The position numbers were made by a program, and so were the translations under genes. A stretch of DNA of 64,000 nucleotides from Pirellulales bacterium (GTDB taxonomy: Bacteria > Planctomycetota > Planctomycetia > Pirellulales > JAEUIK01). The stretch covers positions 1-64,000 of the forward strand of contig JAIBBZ010000019.1 of assembly GCA_019694435.1 (NCBI GenBank), read 5' to 3'. Below the pieces are notes generated by a model. It was given only the letters and a program-made list of their open reading frames with translations, searched no databases and was not told the origin of the DNA. Positions 53,897-63,922 of the stretch are shown here, piece after piece (the first letter of the stretch is position 1; every line of letters starts with the position of its first letter).

Positions 53897-55413
53897 TGCG
53901 CACCACTTCGGCTGAGGGCCCGGCGGCGAACGCGTTTGGCAAATGGATGGCCCTGCTGGCGGCGCTGTTGGGCTGGATGTTCGACGGTCTCGAAATGGGG
54001 CTGTTTCCGCTGGTCGCCAAGCCGGCGCTCGGTGAACTGCTCGGCGACGACAGTCCCGAACGCGTCGGTTTTTGGCTCAGCGGCGTGACCGCGGCCTTCT
54101 TGATCGGCGCGGCGACGGGCGGAGTCCTGTTCGGCTGGCTGGGTGATCGCTGGGGGCGTGTGCGGGCCATGATGGCCAGCGTGTTGGTCTACGCCTTGTT
54201 TACCGGGGCCTGTGCCTTCGCGCAGTCGCCCGAACAACTCGCGGCCATTCGCTTTGGAGCTGCCCTGGGGATGGGCGGCGAGTGGGCCCTGGGCGTGGCG
54301 CTGGTGATGGAAGTCTGGCAGGTGCAATCGCGCGGGCTCTTGGCCGGGTTGATCGGCGCCGCGGCGAACGTGGGCTACTTGTTGATCGCCTTCGTCGGCC
54401 TGCAACTGACGCCCGTGCTGGGCAGTCTGCACGACGGTCTGCTCGATCTGGGTGTCTCGACGGCCTGGGCCGAGACGCTGACGGCGCATTCCGGTTGGCG
54501 ATTGCTGATGCTCATCGGCGCTACACCGGCGCTGCTGACCGCGTTCATCCGCGTGTTTGTGCCCGAATCGGAGCAGTGGCTGCGCGACCAGGGGCAGGGA
54601 CTGGTTTCCCATTGGTCGTCGCGCGATTTACTGGCCGTGGGTTTGGGAGCGTTAGGTCCCGGCTTGATCGTCTATCTCTGGGCGACCGAACGAAGCCTGG
54701 TCGTACAGGTCGTGGGCATCGTGGTGGGACTGGCCGTGGCGCTGGCGGGCTATATGTACCCTGTCTTGCGATTCGTCCAGCGCGGCGATGCGGTCGGCAA
54801 CGGCACGGCCATCGCCCGAGAGACGATCACGCGGATGCTGATCGGGGCGCTGTTGGCGAGCATCGCGCTGCTGGGCACTTGGGGCGCCATTCAATTCGCC
54901 CCATCGTGGGCCGCGCAGTTGACGGCCGATCAAGATACGCAGGCGCAAGGGGCAGCGCGGGCCTGGACGCAGATCTGGTCGAGTTGCGGCGCCGTGGTGG
55001 GCACGATCTTGGGGGCCCTGGCGGGCGACTGGCTGGGCCGGCGGCGCACCTACTCGCTGCTGTGCGCCCTGTCGCTGGTGGCGAGCCTGACGTTCTACCA
55101 ATTCAACGACGCGTACACGTCGCGCTTCTTGGGCATGATGTTCCTGGCCGGGATGTGCACGGCGTCGTTCTACGGCTGGTTGCCGCTGTACCTGCCCGAG
55201 TTGTTCCGCACGCGCGTGCGCGCCACGGGGCAAGGTTTTTGCTTCAACTTTGGCCGCATCATCGCCGCGGTCGGGGCGCTGCAGACCGGTTCGCTGATGG
55301 GCAAACAGTGGTCCTATTCCGATGCCTGTTCGGCCATCAGCCTGATTTACGTCGTGGGCATGTTTGTCGTCTGGCTGGCACCCGAAACCCACGGCCGACC
55401 GCTGCCGGATTGA
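53896..55413 (+). CDS. MFS transporter, second copy
   Basis: This 505-residue, roughly 12-helix carrier is of the same MFS branch as the gene at 48926. Shared features are WMFDGLEMGLFPLVAKPAL in helix 1, GDRWGRVRAMM, GAALGMGGEWALGVALVMEV, LPELFRTRVRATGQGFCFNF and the ending PETHGRPLPD. The loop between helices 6 and 7 is longer than in the paralogue. The start ATG shares a base with the TAA of the SSS gene, so three transport genes form one coupled operon. The substrate is probably an organic acid, by family only. Confidence 0.88.
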   Translation: MRTTSAEGPAANAFGKWMALLAALLGWMFDGLEMGLFPLVAKPALGELLGDDSPERVGFWLSGVTAAFLIGAATGGVLFGWLGDRWGRVRAMMASVLVYALFTGACAFAQSPEQLAAIRFGAALGMGGEWALGVALVMEVWQVQSRGLLAGLIGAAANVGYLLIAFVGLQLTPVLGSLHDGLLDLGVSTAWAETLTAHSGWRLLMLIGATPALLTAFIRVFVPESEQWLRDQGQGLVSHWSSRDLLAVGLGALGPGLIVYLWATERSLVVQVVGIVVGLAVALAGYMYPVLRFVQRGDAVGNGTAIARETITRMLIGALLASIALLGTWGAIQFAPSWAAQLTADQDTQAQGAARAWTQIWSSCGAVVGTILGALAGDWLGRRRTYSLLCALSLVASLTFYQFNDAYTSRFLGMMFLAGMCTASFYGWLPLYLPELFRTRVRATGQGFCFNFGRIIAAVGALQTGSLMGKQWSYSDACSAISLIYVVGMFVVWLAPETHGRPLPD

Positions 55414-55463
55414 CGTCGCGGATCGTCCTTTTCACTGGCGCAGTCGCCGCGGCCTGTGAGCGT

Positions 55464-56237
55464 TTAGAAGACCCGCTCGAGGAACTGACGCGTGCGCTCG
55501 GTTTGCGGGTGATCGAGCACTTCGCCGGGCGGGCCGGCTTCGATGATCTGACCGCCCGCCAGCACCACGACCCGGTCGGCCGCGCGGCGGGCAAACCCGA
55601 TCTCATGAGTCACCATCAGCAGCGAGATTCCCTGCTCGCGCAACGCCAGCAGTACGTCGAGCACTTCGCCTTTAAGCTCCGGATCGAGGCTGCTGGTGAT
55701 CTCGTCGCACAGCAGTCCTTGGGGCTGCATGGCCAAGGCCCGGGCGATGGCGACACGCTGTTTCTGCCCGCCCGAAAGCTGCGCCGGATAGGCCGTGGCC
55801 CGATCGGCCAGACCCACGCGCTCCAAGAGCGCCAGCCCGCGCTCGCGGGCCGCGCGCGCGTCGAGGCCGAGCACATAGCGCGGGGCGGCGGTCACGTTGT
55901 CCAGCGCCGTCAGATGGGGAAACAACTGGAAGTCCTGAAAGATCATGCCCACCAGCAGCCGCGCCGCCCGGACTGCGTCGGACGGGGGCTCCTTGCCCGC
56001 GGTAAACACGTGCGGGCCGACTTCGATGCTGCCGGCGTCGAAACGGTGCAGCGCCGTGATGCAGCGCAGGAGAGTCGACTTGCCGCCGCCGCTGGGCCCT
56101 ATGATGGTGACCGTCTCGCCGCGCGCCACGTCGAGCGAGACGCCGTCGAGAATCGAGCGCGAACCATAACGCTTGGCCACCTCGCACAAGCGCAGCAGCG
56201 GCTGCCGGTCATCGGGCTGCGCAGGTGTGGGCGTCAT
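55464..56237 (-). CDS. Polar amino-acid ABC transporter ATP-binding protein
   Basis: This 257-residue ATPase is of the GlnQ/HisP type. Walker A is GPSGGGKSTLLR, the Q-loop is GMIFQDFQLFPHLT, and the signature is LSGGQKQRVAIARAL. Walker B is LLCDEITSSLDP (Ile replaces the usual Pro) and the switch His is in MVTHEIGFA. It powers import through the permease fusion encoded directly upstream. The ATG at 56237 overlaps the permease stop by 4 bp (ATGA), so they are coupled. Confidence 0.93.
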   Translation of the reverse strand: MTPTPAQPDDRQPLLRLCEVAKRYGSRSILDGVSLDVARGETVTIIGPSGGGKSTLLRCITALHRFDAGSIEVGPHVFTAGKEPPSDAVRAARLLVGMIFQDFQLFPHLTALDNVTAAPRYVLGLDARAARERGLALLERVGLADRATAYPAQLSGGQKQRVAIARALAMQPQGLLCDEITSSLDPELKGEVLDVLLALREQGISLLMVTHEIGFARRAADRVVVLAGGQIIEAGPPGEVLDHPQTERTRQFLERVF

Positions 56238-57820
56238 GCGTTGCCTCCGTGCCAGCGCTGCTCCAAGTAGCGCGACAGGTACCCCAACGGAATCGACATG
56301 GCCAGATAGAGCGCGGCCGTCAGCAACCCCAGCTCGACGAACTTCAAGCTGCTCCGCGCCAGGATCAGGTACTCCTTGGTCAGTTCGTGCACGGCAATCA
56401 CGCTGACCAGGCTCGTTTCCTTGAACAGCGCGACGAAATCGTTGGTCATCGGGCCTGCGGCCATGCGCATGGCCTGCGGCAAGATCACGCGAAAGAACAC
56501 GGTCGTGTCGGCCATTCCCAGCGAACGGCCCGCCTCCCATTGGCCGCGCGGGACGTTCAGCAGCGAGGTGCGATAGATCTGGGCCTCGTAGGCTGCATAG
56601 TTCATGCCGAGCCCCAGAATGGCGGTCGCCACGGCCGGCAGTTGCAAACCGTAGCTTGCCAGTCCGAAGTAGAGAAAGAACAGCAGCATCAGCAGCGGGA
56701 TGCCGCGGAAGATCTCGACATAGGCCAGCGCCAGTCCGCGCACGATCTTGGGGCCATAGAGCCCCGCGGAACACACGAGCAACCCCAGCAACATGGCAAA
56801 CGCCATACTCGCCGCGCTCAACAACACGGTCATGCCGGCCGCGCTGATCAGCGTCGGCGCATAATCGCGAAAGGTCCAACTCTGCGCCGAAGCGGCGATG
56901 ATGTTGATGTCGACCGGCGGTGGCGCGGTGTCCGGCGCCGGACCCAGAGCGAGCGTCTGCGGATCGAAGCCCAATCCGGCCAGTTCCGCTGCGCGCTGCG
57001 GCGGCGCGGCGAGGCCGGCTTGGGCCGCGTTGAGGAGATGCCAGCGGCGATAGATCTCGGCCAGCCGGCCGGAGGTCATCAACGCCGAGAGTTCGTCGTC
57101 GATCGCGTCGGTCAGCCCGCTGTCGTCCTGGCGGAAGGCCAACCCGTAATGGCCCGGCTCGCCCACGGTGCCGGCCGAACGAAGCTTGGGATTGGTATAC
57201 GCATAGTAGGCCGTGATCGGCGTGTCGAGCACGACGGCGTCGACGCGCCCCAGCTCCAGGTCGAGAAACGGTTCGACCTGTCCGTCGAACGAGGTGATCT
57301 GGCGCACGCCCGCGCGCGTCAGCAATCGCTCGGCCGCGGTGCCTGCCATCGTGCCGACCGGCGACTGGCGACAATCGTCGAGCGTGCGAATGCGCCGCTC
57401 GTCGGCACGCACGATCAGCTCTTCCTGATACACGTAATAGGGGCGCGAAAAGCGCACCGCGGCACGGGCTTCGGGCGTGATCTCCAGGCCGCTGGCGATC
57501 AGGTCGAAATCGCCCTTCTGTAGCCCGGGGATGAGGCTGACCCATTCGTATTGCACGAATTGGGCGTGCACGGCGCGGCCGATGCGCTGCGAGAGCCGTT
57601 CGGCCAGGGCTTCGACCAGCTCGACCTCGAAGCCGATGACGCGATCGGGTCGCTCGGGATCGCGGACCTGGAAGGGAGCGCCGCCTTCGGCGTCGCCGCC
57701 CCAACGCAGCGTGCCGTGGGATAATCGGTCCGCCAGGGGGGCGATCTGCGGCTGCGCTCGCGCCCTCGCCGGCAACACCGCGAGCAGCACGCAGATCAGC
57801 GGCCAGACCAGGTGTTTCAT
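56234..57820 (-). CDS. Fused substrate-binding protein and permease of a polar amino-acid ABC importer
   Basis: This 528-residue fusion starts with a signal peptide (LICVLLAVLPARARAQ). A family-3 solute-binding domain covers about residues 25-270 (GFEVELVEALAERLSQRIG; SLIPGLQKGDFDLIASGLEI). A linker follows, then a HisM/GlnP-type permease from about 320 with several helices. The permease includes VEIFRGIPLLMLLFFLYFGL and the ATPase-contact loop EAGRSLGMADTTVFFRVILP. Fusion of receptor and permease is known in some bacteria and leaves no free binding protein. The start is ATG 57820, next to the signal peptide. The ATPase gene follows with ATGA overlap. Confidence 0.9.
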   Translation of the reverse strand: MKHLVWPLICVLLAVLPARARAQPQIAPLADRLSHGTLRWGGDAEGGAPFQVRDPERPDRVIGFEVELVEALAERLSQRIGRAVHAQFVQYEWVSLIPGLQKGDFDLIASGLEITPEARAAVRFSRPYYVYQEELIVRADERRIRTLDDCRQSPVGTMAGTAAERLLTRAGVRQITSFDGQVEPFLDLELGRVDAVVLDTPITAYYAYTNPKLRSAGTVGEPGHYGLAFRQDDSGLTDAIDDELSALMTSGRLAEIYRRWHLLNAAQAGLAAPPQRAAELAGLGFDPQTLALGPAPDTAPPPVDINIIAASAQSWTFRDYAPTLISAAGMTVLLSAASMAFAMLLGLLVCSAGLYGPKIVRGLALAYVEIFRGIPLLMLLFFLYFGLASYGLQLPAVATAILGLGMNYAAYEAQIYRTSLLNVPRGQWEAGRSLGMADTTVFFRVILPQAMRMAAGPMTNDFVALFKETSLVSVIAVHELTKEYLILARSSLKFVELGLLTAALYLAMSIPLGYLSRYLEQRWHGGNA

Positions 57821-58000
57821 GCGCCGAGTCCTCTCCGGGGGGCGGCAGCCACCTTGCGGCGCCGCACGATAGCGCAATCGCCACACTAGGAAGGTACACT
57901 ACCAACGTTCCTGGGGGGAACCGCATCCGTGCCGGCGCTCGCCCCGACAGAATGCAACCTGACCATCCTTGATCCCTCGAAGTTCACCTGAGGTGTCCCG

Positions 58001-58723
58001 ATGCAACGTCTCGTGGAGTCCGCAGTCGACCGCCGCCGCTTCTTGCAAGGTGCCGCCGTTGTGACGGCCGCGGCCGCATGGCCCAACGTCTGGAGCAAGG
58101 TCGCACTGGCGGCCGACACGAAGCACAGCCTGCCTCCCCTGCCCTATCCATATGACGCGCTGGAGCCGCACATCGACGCCCGGACCATGGAGATCCACCA
58201 CGACAAGCACCATCAGGCGTATGTCGACAATTTGAACAAGGCCCTCGACGGCCACCCCGACCTTGCCAAGCTGCCGGTCGACGAGCTGCTGGCCGATTTG
58301 AGCAAGGTGCCCGAGGCGATCCGGATGGCCGTGCGCAACAACGGCGGAGGGCACGCCAACCACACGCTGTTCTGGACGCTGATGTCGAAGCAGGGCGGCG
58401 GCGAACCGAAGGGCAAGTTGGCCGACGCGATCAAGGAATCCTTGGGCGGTTTCGCCAAGTTCAAGGAAGATTTTACGAAGGCGGCCATGACGCGGTTCGG
58501 CAGCGGCTGGGCGTGGCTCGTGGCCGGCAACGGCAAACTGGAAATCATCAGCACCGCCAACCAAGACACTCCGGTGAGCGAAGGCAAGCTGCCACTCCTG
58601 GGCTTGGACGTGTGGGAACACGCGTATTACCTCAAGTACCAGAATCGCAGGGCCGACTATGTGGCCGCCTGGTGGAACGTGGTGAATTGGGACGCGGTGT
58701 CCGAACGGTACAAGTCGGTCTAG
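58001..58723 (+). CDS. Tat-exported Fe/Mn superoxide dismutase
   Basis: This 240-residue enzyme disproportionates superoxide to oxygen and peroxide. It has a twin-arginine signal ([18 protein letters not shown]), placing it outside the cytoplasm, unlike most Fe/Mn enzymes. Metal ligands are visible: His66 ([13 protein letters not shown]), His121 ([10 protein letters not shown]), and the Asp and His of [28 protein letters not shown] and the surrounding residues lean toward the Mn type. The gene is divergent from the ABC importer and monocistronic. Confidence 0.93.
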   Translation: MQRLVESAVDRRRFLQGAAVVTAAAAWPNVWSKVALAADTKHSLPPLPYPYDALEPHIDARTMEIHHDKHHQAYVDNLNKALDGHPDLAKLPVDELLADLSKVPEAIRMAVRNNGGGHANHTLFWTLMSKQGGGEPKGKLADAIKESLGGFAKFKEDFTKAAMTRFGSGWAWLVAGNGKLEIISTANQDTPVSEGKLPLLGLDVWEHAYYLKYQNRRADYVAAWWNVVNWDAVSERYKSV

Positions 58724-58868
58724 TTCGGGTTGACTTGCCCCCACGCAAGCCACTGAAATTGGGTTTTCGTATCGGCCGTTTCTGCTGCCTGCCCGCAATC
58801 GAGGCGATGAGTCGAGCACCGTGGCTTCCGGTCGTTCAGGGCGAACCGCTGAGCGTTTGCTTCCAACC

Positions 58869-60320
58869 ATGCCAGCAGGCACGCGCCGCGCGAGCGCCGG
58901 CATGATCTTGCACGCAAGCGTCGCTGCGCTGATCGTTCTGGCGTGCCTCGGTCGCGTCGAGGTGTTGAACGCGGCAGCGCCTCGGCCCTTGAATGTCGTG
59001 GTCATCTTGATCGACGATTTGGGCTGGCGCGACGTCGGCTACAACGGTAGCCGTTTCTATGAAACACCCAACATCGACGCCCTTGCCCAGCAAGGGGCGG
59101 TGTTCAACTGGGCGTATGCGGCCGCGCCGCTTTGCTCGCCGACGCGAGCCGCGCTGCTGACAGGCAAGTCTCCGGCACGGCTCCAGCTTACGGCTGCCAT
59201 CGGGGCTCCGGAGCAGAAACCGCGTGCGGTCGAACTGGATGACGGCCGACGCCTGATGCAGGCCCCCACGCGCGACGCCTTAGCTTTTACCGAGACGACC
59301 TTGGCCCAGCGGCTCGAGGCCGCCGATTATGCAACGGGGTTGATCGGCAAATGGCACTTGGGCTCCGGCCAGCGTTCGCCGAGTAATTCCGGTTTTCTGC
59401 TGAATATCGGGGGGAACTACTCGTCCCACCCCTTGCGGTATTTCTCTCCTTACTTCAACGAAACCATTCAAGACGGTCCCAAGGGCGAGTATCTCACCGA
59501 TCGCCTGACCGACGAAGCGATTGGTTTTCTGCGCAGGAACAAGGATAAGCCGTTTTTCCTGTATTTATCTCACTACGCCGTGCACTTTCCTTGGGAAGCT
59601 AAGCCTGATTTGGTTGCCCGATTTCGCGACCGCGTGCGCGCCGACGAACCGCAGAACAATCCCGTCTATGCCGGGATGGTGGCCAGCGTGGACGAAAGCG
59701 TCGGGCGGGTTTGGGCAGCCCTGCGTGAGCTCCAGTTGTTGGAGACGACGGCGATCATCCTGACCTCCGACAATGGCGGCGTCACGCGGTTCAACGGTAG
59801 CCAATACCCGCACACGGCCTATCCCCCGCCGCTTGGGACGGCGATCACTTCGAATCTTCCGCTGCGTGGCGGCAAGGGGAATCTGTACGAAGGTGGGTTG
59901 CGGGTGCCGCTCGTCGTGCACTGGCCGGGGGTCACGCGAGCCGGAACCGAGTATGAGCTGCCCGTCGTCACGATGGACCTTTATCCGACGATCCTCAGGA
60001 TGGCGAACGTGAGCCCCCGTCCTGGCGAATCGCCGGATGGCAAAAGCCTGGAACCGCTGTTCTTCGGCGCGAGCACCCTGTCACGCGAAACGCTCTGCTT
60101 TCACCTGCCGAATGGGAATCGACCGGCTTCGGCAATGCGGCAGGGGCGATACAAGCTGATTCATTGGTACGAAGGCTTGGACGAGCTGTTCGACTTGACG
60201 TCGGACGTCGGCGAACGCACCAATCTCGCCGCGCAGGAGCCCGAGCGGGTGGTCCAAATGCGCGAAGAATGCTTGCGGCAGCTGCGCGACCAAGGCGCCG
60301 CTTTTCCAACGATTCGCTGA
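58869..60320 (+). CDS. Exported sulfatase
   Basis: This 484-residue arylsulfatase-family enzyme hydrolyses sulfate esters, probably of algal or host polysaccharides. A signal peptide covers about the first 37 residues (HASVAALIVLACLGRVEVLN). The metal-site Asp pair is in VILIDDLGW. The formylglycine site is Cys89 in PLCSPTRAALLTGK (C-x-P-x-R). Further family motifs are GKWHLG and LTSDNGG. The start is uncertain between ATG 58869, ATG 58902 and GTG 58821. No formylglycine-generating enzyme is adjacent. Planctomycetes carry many such genes. Confidence 0.9.
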   Translation: MPAGTRRASAGMILHASVAALIVLACLGRVEVLNAAAPRPLNVVVILIDDLGWRDVGYNGSRFYETPNIDALAQQGAVFNWAYAAAPLCSPTRAALLTGKSPARLQLTAAIGAPEQKPRAVELDDGRRLMQAPTRDALAFTETTLAQRLEAADYATGLIGKWHLGSGQRSPSNSGFLLNIGGNYSSHPLRYFSPYFNETIQDGPKGEYLTDRLTDEAIGFLRRNKDKPFFLYLSHYAVHFPWEAKPDLVARFRDRVRADEPQNNPVYAGMVASVDESVGRVWAALRELQLLETTAIILTSDNGGVTRFNGSQYPHTAYPPPLGTAITSNLPLRGGKGNLYEGGLRVPLVVHWPGVTRAGTEYELPVVTMDLYPTILRMANVSPRPGESPDGKSLEPLFFGASTLSRETLCFHLPNGNRPASAMRQGRYKLIHWYEGLDELFDLTSDVGERTNLAAQEPERVVQMREECLRQLRDQGAAFPTIR

Positions 60321-60478
60321 GTTTGGTCCCAGCCCCGGGGTCGCGGCCCGTCGAGAGGGCCTTTCGCGAGGGGCGTTGGCCCCGTAGATTGAGGCCTCGT
60401 CCAGGCGGATGACGTCGAGCGGCGCCGGCTGCGCCTGCGCGCTCTGCCAAGCAGGGAAGTCACCACCGTCGAGAGGCC

Positions 60479-63400
60479 ATGAAACCGATTCGCAAGCTGC
60501 TCGTCGCCAACCGCGGCGAGATCGCCATCCGTGTTTTCCGCAGCGCGCACGAATTGGGCATCCGCGCTTACGGCATTTATTCGCACGAAGACCGTTTCGC
60601 GCTGCACCGCTTCAAGGCCGATGAGGCCTACCAGGTGGGCCGGCAAGGCGAGCCCATCCGCGCCTACCTCGATATCGATGCCATCCTGGCCATCGCCAAG
60701 CAGCACGAGATCGACGCGATCCACCCAGGCTACGGGTTCCTCTCGGAAAACCCCGAGCTGGCGCGCGCCTGCGACCGGGCCGGTGTCATCTTCGTCGGCC
60801 CGCGCGCCGAAGTGCTCGACAACCTGGGCGACAAGATCGCTGCCCGCCAGATGGCAATCTCGCTGGGGGTTCCCGTACTGCCGGGCAGTTCGGCGCCGCT
60901 GACCAGTGCGGCCGAAGCGGGCAAGCTCGCTGAATCGCTGGGCTATCCCGTGTTGCTCAAGGCAGCCAAGGGGGGCGGCGGGCGCGGCATGCGCGTCGTC
61001 CGCGAGCCCGATCAACTGGCCGGGGCGCTCGAGCAGGCGCAGCGCGAAAGCCTGTCGGCGTTTGGCTCGAGCGATGTGTTTCTCGAACGGTACATCGCGC
61101 GGCCGCGGCACATCGAGGTGCAGTTGCTCGGCGATCGCTACGGCAATCTCCTGCATCTCTACGAGCGCGATTGCTCGGTGCAGCGGCGCCATCAAAAAGT
61201 CGTCGAGATCGCGCCCGCGCCCAAGCTCGACCGTCGCTTGCGCGACGAGATTTGCGCGTCGGCCGTCGCGCTGGGGCGCAAAGTCGGCTATGTCAGCGCT
61301 GGGACGGTCGAGTTTCTGCTCGACTCGGAACGGGACGAATACTACTTCATCGAAGTCAATCCGCGGATCCAGGTCGAGCACACCGTGACCGAGGTGGTGA
61401 CCGGGGTCGACATCGTCAAGAGCCAACTGCTGATTGCCCAAGGGGTGTCGCTGGCCGACGAACGAATCGGTCTCTATGGTCAAGCGGCCGTCACCGTGCG
61501 CGGTTTTGCGCTGCAGTGCCGAGTGACGACCGAGGACCCCGAGAACGGTTTTCAGCCCGACTACGGGCGCATCTCCTCCTATCGGTCGCCGGGCGGCATG
61601 GGCGTGCGGCTCGACGCGGGCACGGCGTTTTCCGGCGCCGTCGTAACGCCGTTTTACGACTCGCTACTGGTCAAGGTAACCACATCGGCCGCGCGGTTCA
61701 GCGACACGGCCGAGCGCATGGAGCGCTGCCTGCACGAGTTCCGCGTGCGCGGCGTCAAGACGAACATCCAGTTCCTGATCAACCTGATTTCGCACCCGAC
61801 CTTCCTGGCCGGCGAGTGCACGACGCGGTTCATCGACGAGACGCCCGAGCTGTTCCAGCAGGCCAAGTCGCTGGATCGGGCGACGAAGATTCTGACCTAC
61901 CTGGCCGACGTGATCGTCAACGGCAACCCGCTCGTGGGCGAGCGGCCCGCCGTGGTCTGTCGCGAACCGGCGCCGCGGCCGGTGGTCGACAAGCGCTCGC
62001 CGATCCCGCCGGGTACGCGCGACAAGTTCAAGCAGCTCGGCGCCGACGGTTTCAAACAGTGGATCCTCGACCAACGGCGGCTGCTGATCACCGACACGAC
62101 GATGCGCGACGCGCACCAGTCGCTGCTGGCCACGCGGGTGCGCACACACGACATGTTGCTGATCGCGCCGTATTACGCCCGCGAGCATGCCGAGCTGTTC
62201 TCGGTCGAAATGTGGGGCGGCGCGACGTTCGACACGGCGATGCGGTTTCTCAAGGAATGCCCCTGGGACCGGCTTGCTCAGTTGCGCGAGGCGATTCCCA
62301 ACATCTTGTTCCAGATGTTGCTCCGGGCCAGCAACGCCGTCGGCTATGCCAACTACCCGGACAACGTCGTCCGGGCGTTCGTCGAGGAATCGGCCGCCGC
62401 GGGCATGGACATCTTCCGCGTGTTCGATTCGCTGAACAGCTTGCCGAACATGAAGGTGGCCATCGATGCGGTGCTGCATACCGGCGCCCTGTGCGAGGCG
62501 GCCATCTGTTACACGGGCGACCTGCTCGATCCTGCGCGGCCAAAATACGACCTGAAGTATTACGTCGACATGGCCAAAGAGCTGGAGCGGATGGGCGCAC
62601 ACCTGTTGGCCATCAAGGACATGGCCGGATTGTGCAAGCCCTATGCGGCGGTCACGCTGGTCCGCGCGCTCAAGCAGGAGATCGGCATCCCAATCCATTT
62701 CCACACGCACGACACGGCGGGCGTGCAGGCCGCGGCCATTTTGCAGGCCGCGGATGTTGGGCTCGATATCGCCGATGCGGCCTTTGCCCCACTGTCGGGA
62801 CTGACCTCGCAGCCGAACCTGAACTCGATCGTCGAGGCGCTGCGGTTCACCCAGCGCGAGACGGGCCTGGCGGCGCACCCGCTCCAGCAAACGGCCGACT
62901 ATTGGGAGGCCGTGCGCGAGTTTTATTCACCGTTCGAGGCCAATCTCAAGGCCAGCACCGCCGAGGTCTATCATCACGAAATGCCTGGCGGCCAGTACAC
63001 GAACCTGTACCAGCAAGCGCAGGCCATTGGCCTCGGTCACCGCTGGCACGAAGTGTGCAAGAAGTACGCCGACGTCAACCAGATGCTGGGCGACATCGTC
63101 AAGGTGACTCCCAGCTCGAAGGCCATCGGCGACATGGCGCTGTTCATGGTCACTAACGATCTGACGGTCGACGACGTCCTCGATCCCAACCATGAATTGG
63201 CCTTTCCCGAGTCGATCATCGACCTCGTTTCGGGGCGCATGGGCAAGCCGCCAGGAGGCTTCCCCGCCCGCGTGCGTGCGCGCGTTCTCCGCGGGCGCGA
63301 ACAGGTCAAGGGGCGTCCGGGGGCCAGCATGGAGCCGGCTGACCTCGAAGGCACGGCCGACGAGCTGACGGCGAAGCTGGCGCGGCCCATCGCCCGGCGC

Positions 63401-63922
63401 GACGTGGTTTCGCATTTGATGTTTCCGCGCGTCTTCGCCGATTGGGTCCAGCACAACGAACGCTACGGCCAGACGGACGTGTTGCCGACGCCGGAATTCT
63501 TCTTCGGCTTGGACCTCAACCAGGAGGTGTCGATCGACCTCGAGCCCGGCAAGGCGTTGATCTTCAAGTACCTGGCCAAGGGCGAGGCCCATGCCGAAGG
63601 ATTGCGGACGATCTTCTTCGAGGTTAACGGTCAGCCGCGCAGCGTGACGGTGCAGGACCGCTCGCTCGAGGGCGAAGTACGGCGGCGCGAAAAGGCCGAA
63701 CCGAACGACCCGAAGCAGATCGGCGCCCCGATGCCGGGCCTGGTCGTGGTGGTGGCTGTCAGCGCCGGCGATTCGGTCGCCCAGGGACAGAAGCTGGTGA
63801 TGATGGAAGCCATGAAGATGCAGACCACGCTCACCGCCGAGCGCGCCGGCAGGGTCGCCGAAGTCGTCGTCAAACCGGGCACCCAGGTCGAAACGGGTGA
63901 CCTGCTGCTCAAGTTCGAATAG
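60479..63922 (+). CDS. pyc: Pyruvate carboxylase
   Basis: This 1147-residue biotin enzyme makes oxaloacetate from pyruvate, bicarbonate and ATP, refilling the TCA cycle. Domains in order: biotin carboxylase (KLLVANRGEIAIRVFRSAHE; AAKGGGGRGMRVV; FIEVNPRIQVEHTVTE), carboxyltransferase (DTTMRDAHQSLLATRVRTHD near residue 539; HFHTHDTAG), and the C-terminal biotinyl domain with Lys1113 (MEAMKMQT). Length is standard for the single-chain form. GAGAGG precedes the ATG. The gene is monocistronic as far as seen. It consumes bicarbonate, which the distant dab locus might supply, but no linkage is evident. Confidence 0.97.
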   Translation: MKPIRKLLVANRGEIAIRVFRSAHELGIRAYGIYSHEDRFALHRFKADEAYQVGRQGEPIRAYLDIDAILAIAKQHEIDAIHPGYGFLSENPELARACDRAGVIFVGPRAEVLDNLGDKIAARQMAISLGVPVLPGSSAPLTSAAEAGKLAESLGYPVLLKAAKGGGGRGMRVVREPDQLAGALEQAQRESLSAFGSSDVFLERYIARPRHIEVQLLGDRYGNLLHLYERDCSVQRRHQKVVEIAPAPKLDRRLRDEICASAVALGRKVGYVSAGTVEFLLDSERDEYYFIEVNPRIQVEHTVTEVVTGVDIVKSQLLIAQGVSLADERIGLYGQAAVTVRGFALQCRVTTEDPENGFQPDYGRISSYRSPGGMGVRLDAGTAFSGAVVTPFYDSLLVKVTTSAARFSDTAERMERCLHEFRVRGVKTNIQFLINLISHPTFLAGECTTRFIDETPELFQQAKSLDRATKILTYLADVIVNGNPLVGERPAVVCREPAPRPVVDKRSPIPPGTRDKFKQLGADGFKQWILDQRRLLITDTTMRDAHQSLLATRVRTHDMLLIAPYYAREHAELFSVEMWGGATFDTAMRFLKECPWDRLAQLREAIPNILFQMLLRASNAVGYANYPDNVVRAFVEESAAAGMDIFRVFDSLNSLPNMKVAIDAVLHTGALCEAAICYTGDLLDPARPKYDLKYYVDMAKELERMGAHLLAIKDMAGLCKPYAAVTLVRALKQEIGIPIHFHTHDTAGVQAAAILQAADVGLDIADAAFAPLSGLTSQPNLNSIVEALRFTQRETGLAAHPLQQTADYWEAVREFYSPFEANLKASTAEVYHHEMPGGQYTNLYQQAQAIGLGHRWHEVCKKYADVNQMLGDIVKVTPSSKAIGDMALFMVTNDLTVDDVLDPNHELAFPESIIDLVSGRMGKPPGGFPARVRARVLRGREQVKGRPGASMEPADLEGTADELTAKLARPIARRDVVSHLMFPRVFADWVQHNERYGQTDVLPTPEFFFGLDLNQEVSIDLEPGKALIFKYLAKGEAHAEGLRTIFFEVNGQPRSVTVQDRSLEGEVRRREKAEPNDPKQIGAPMPGLVVVVAVSAGDSVAQGQKLVMMEAMKMQTTLTAERAGRVAEVVVKPGTQVETGDLLLKFE

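Noticed and set aside
55464-57926. An 820-codon minus-strand frame containing the ABC ATPase
   Set aside because: The part before 56237 is an alternate-frame reading of the receptor-permease fusion. The ATPase starts at 56237.
23311-63922. Functional coupling of the dab locus and pyruvate carboxylase
   Set aside because: Both concern bicarbonate, but they lie about 31 kb apart with unrelated genes between and no shared regulatory sequence that I can see.
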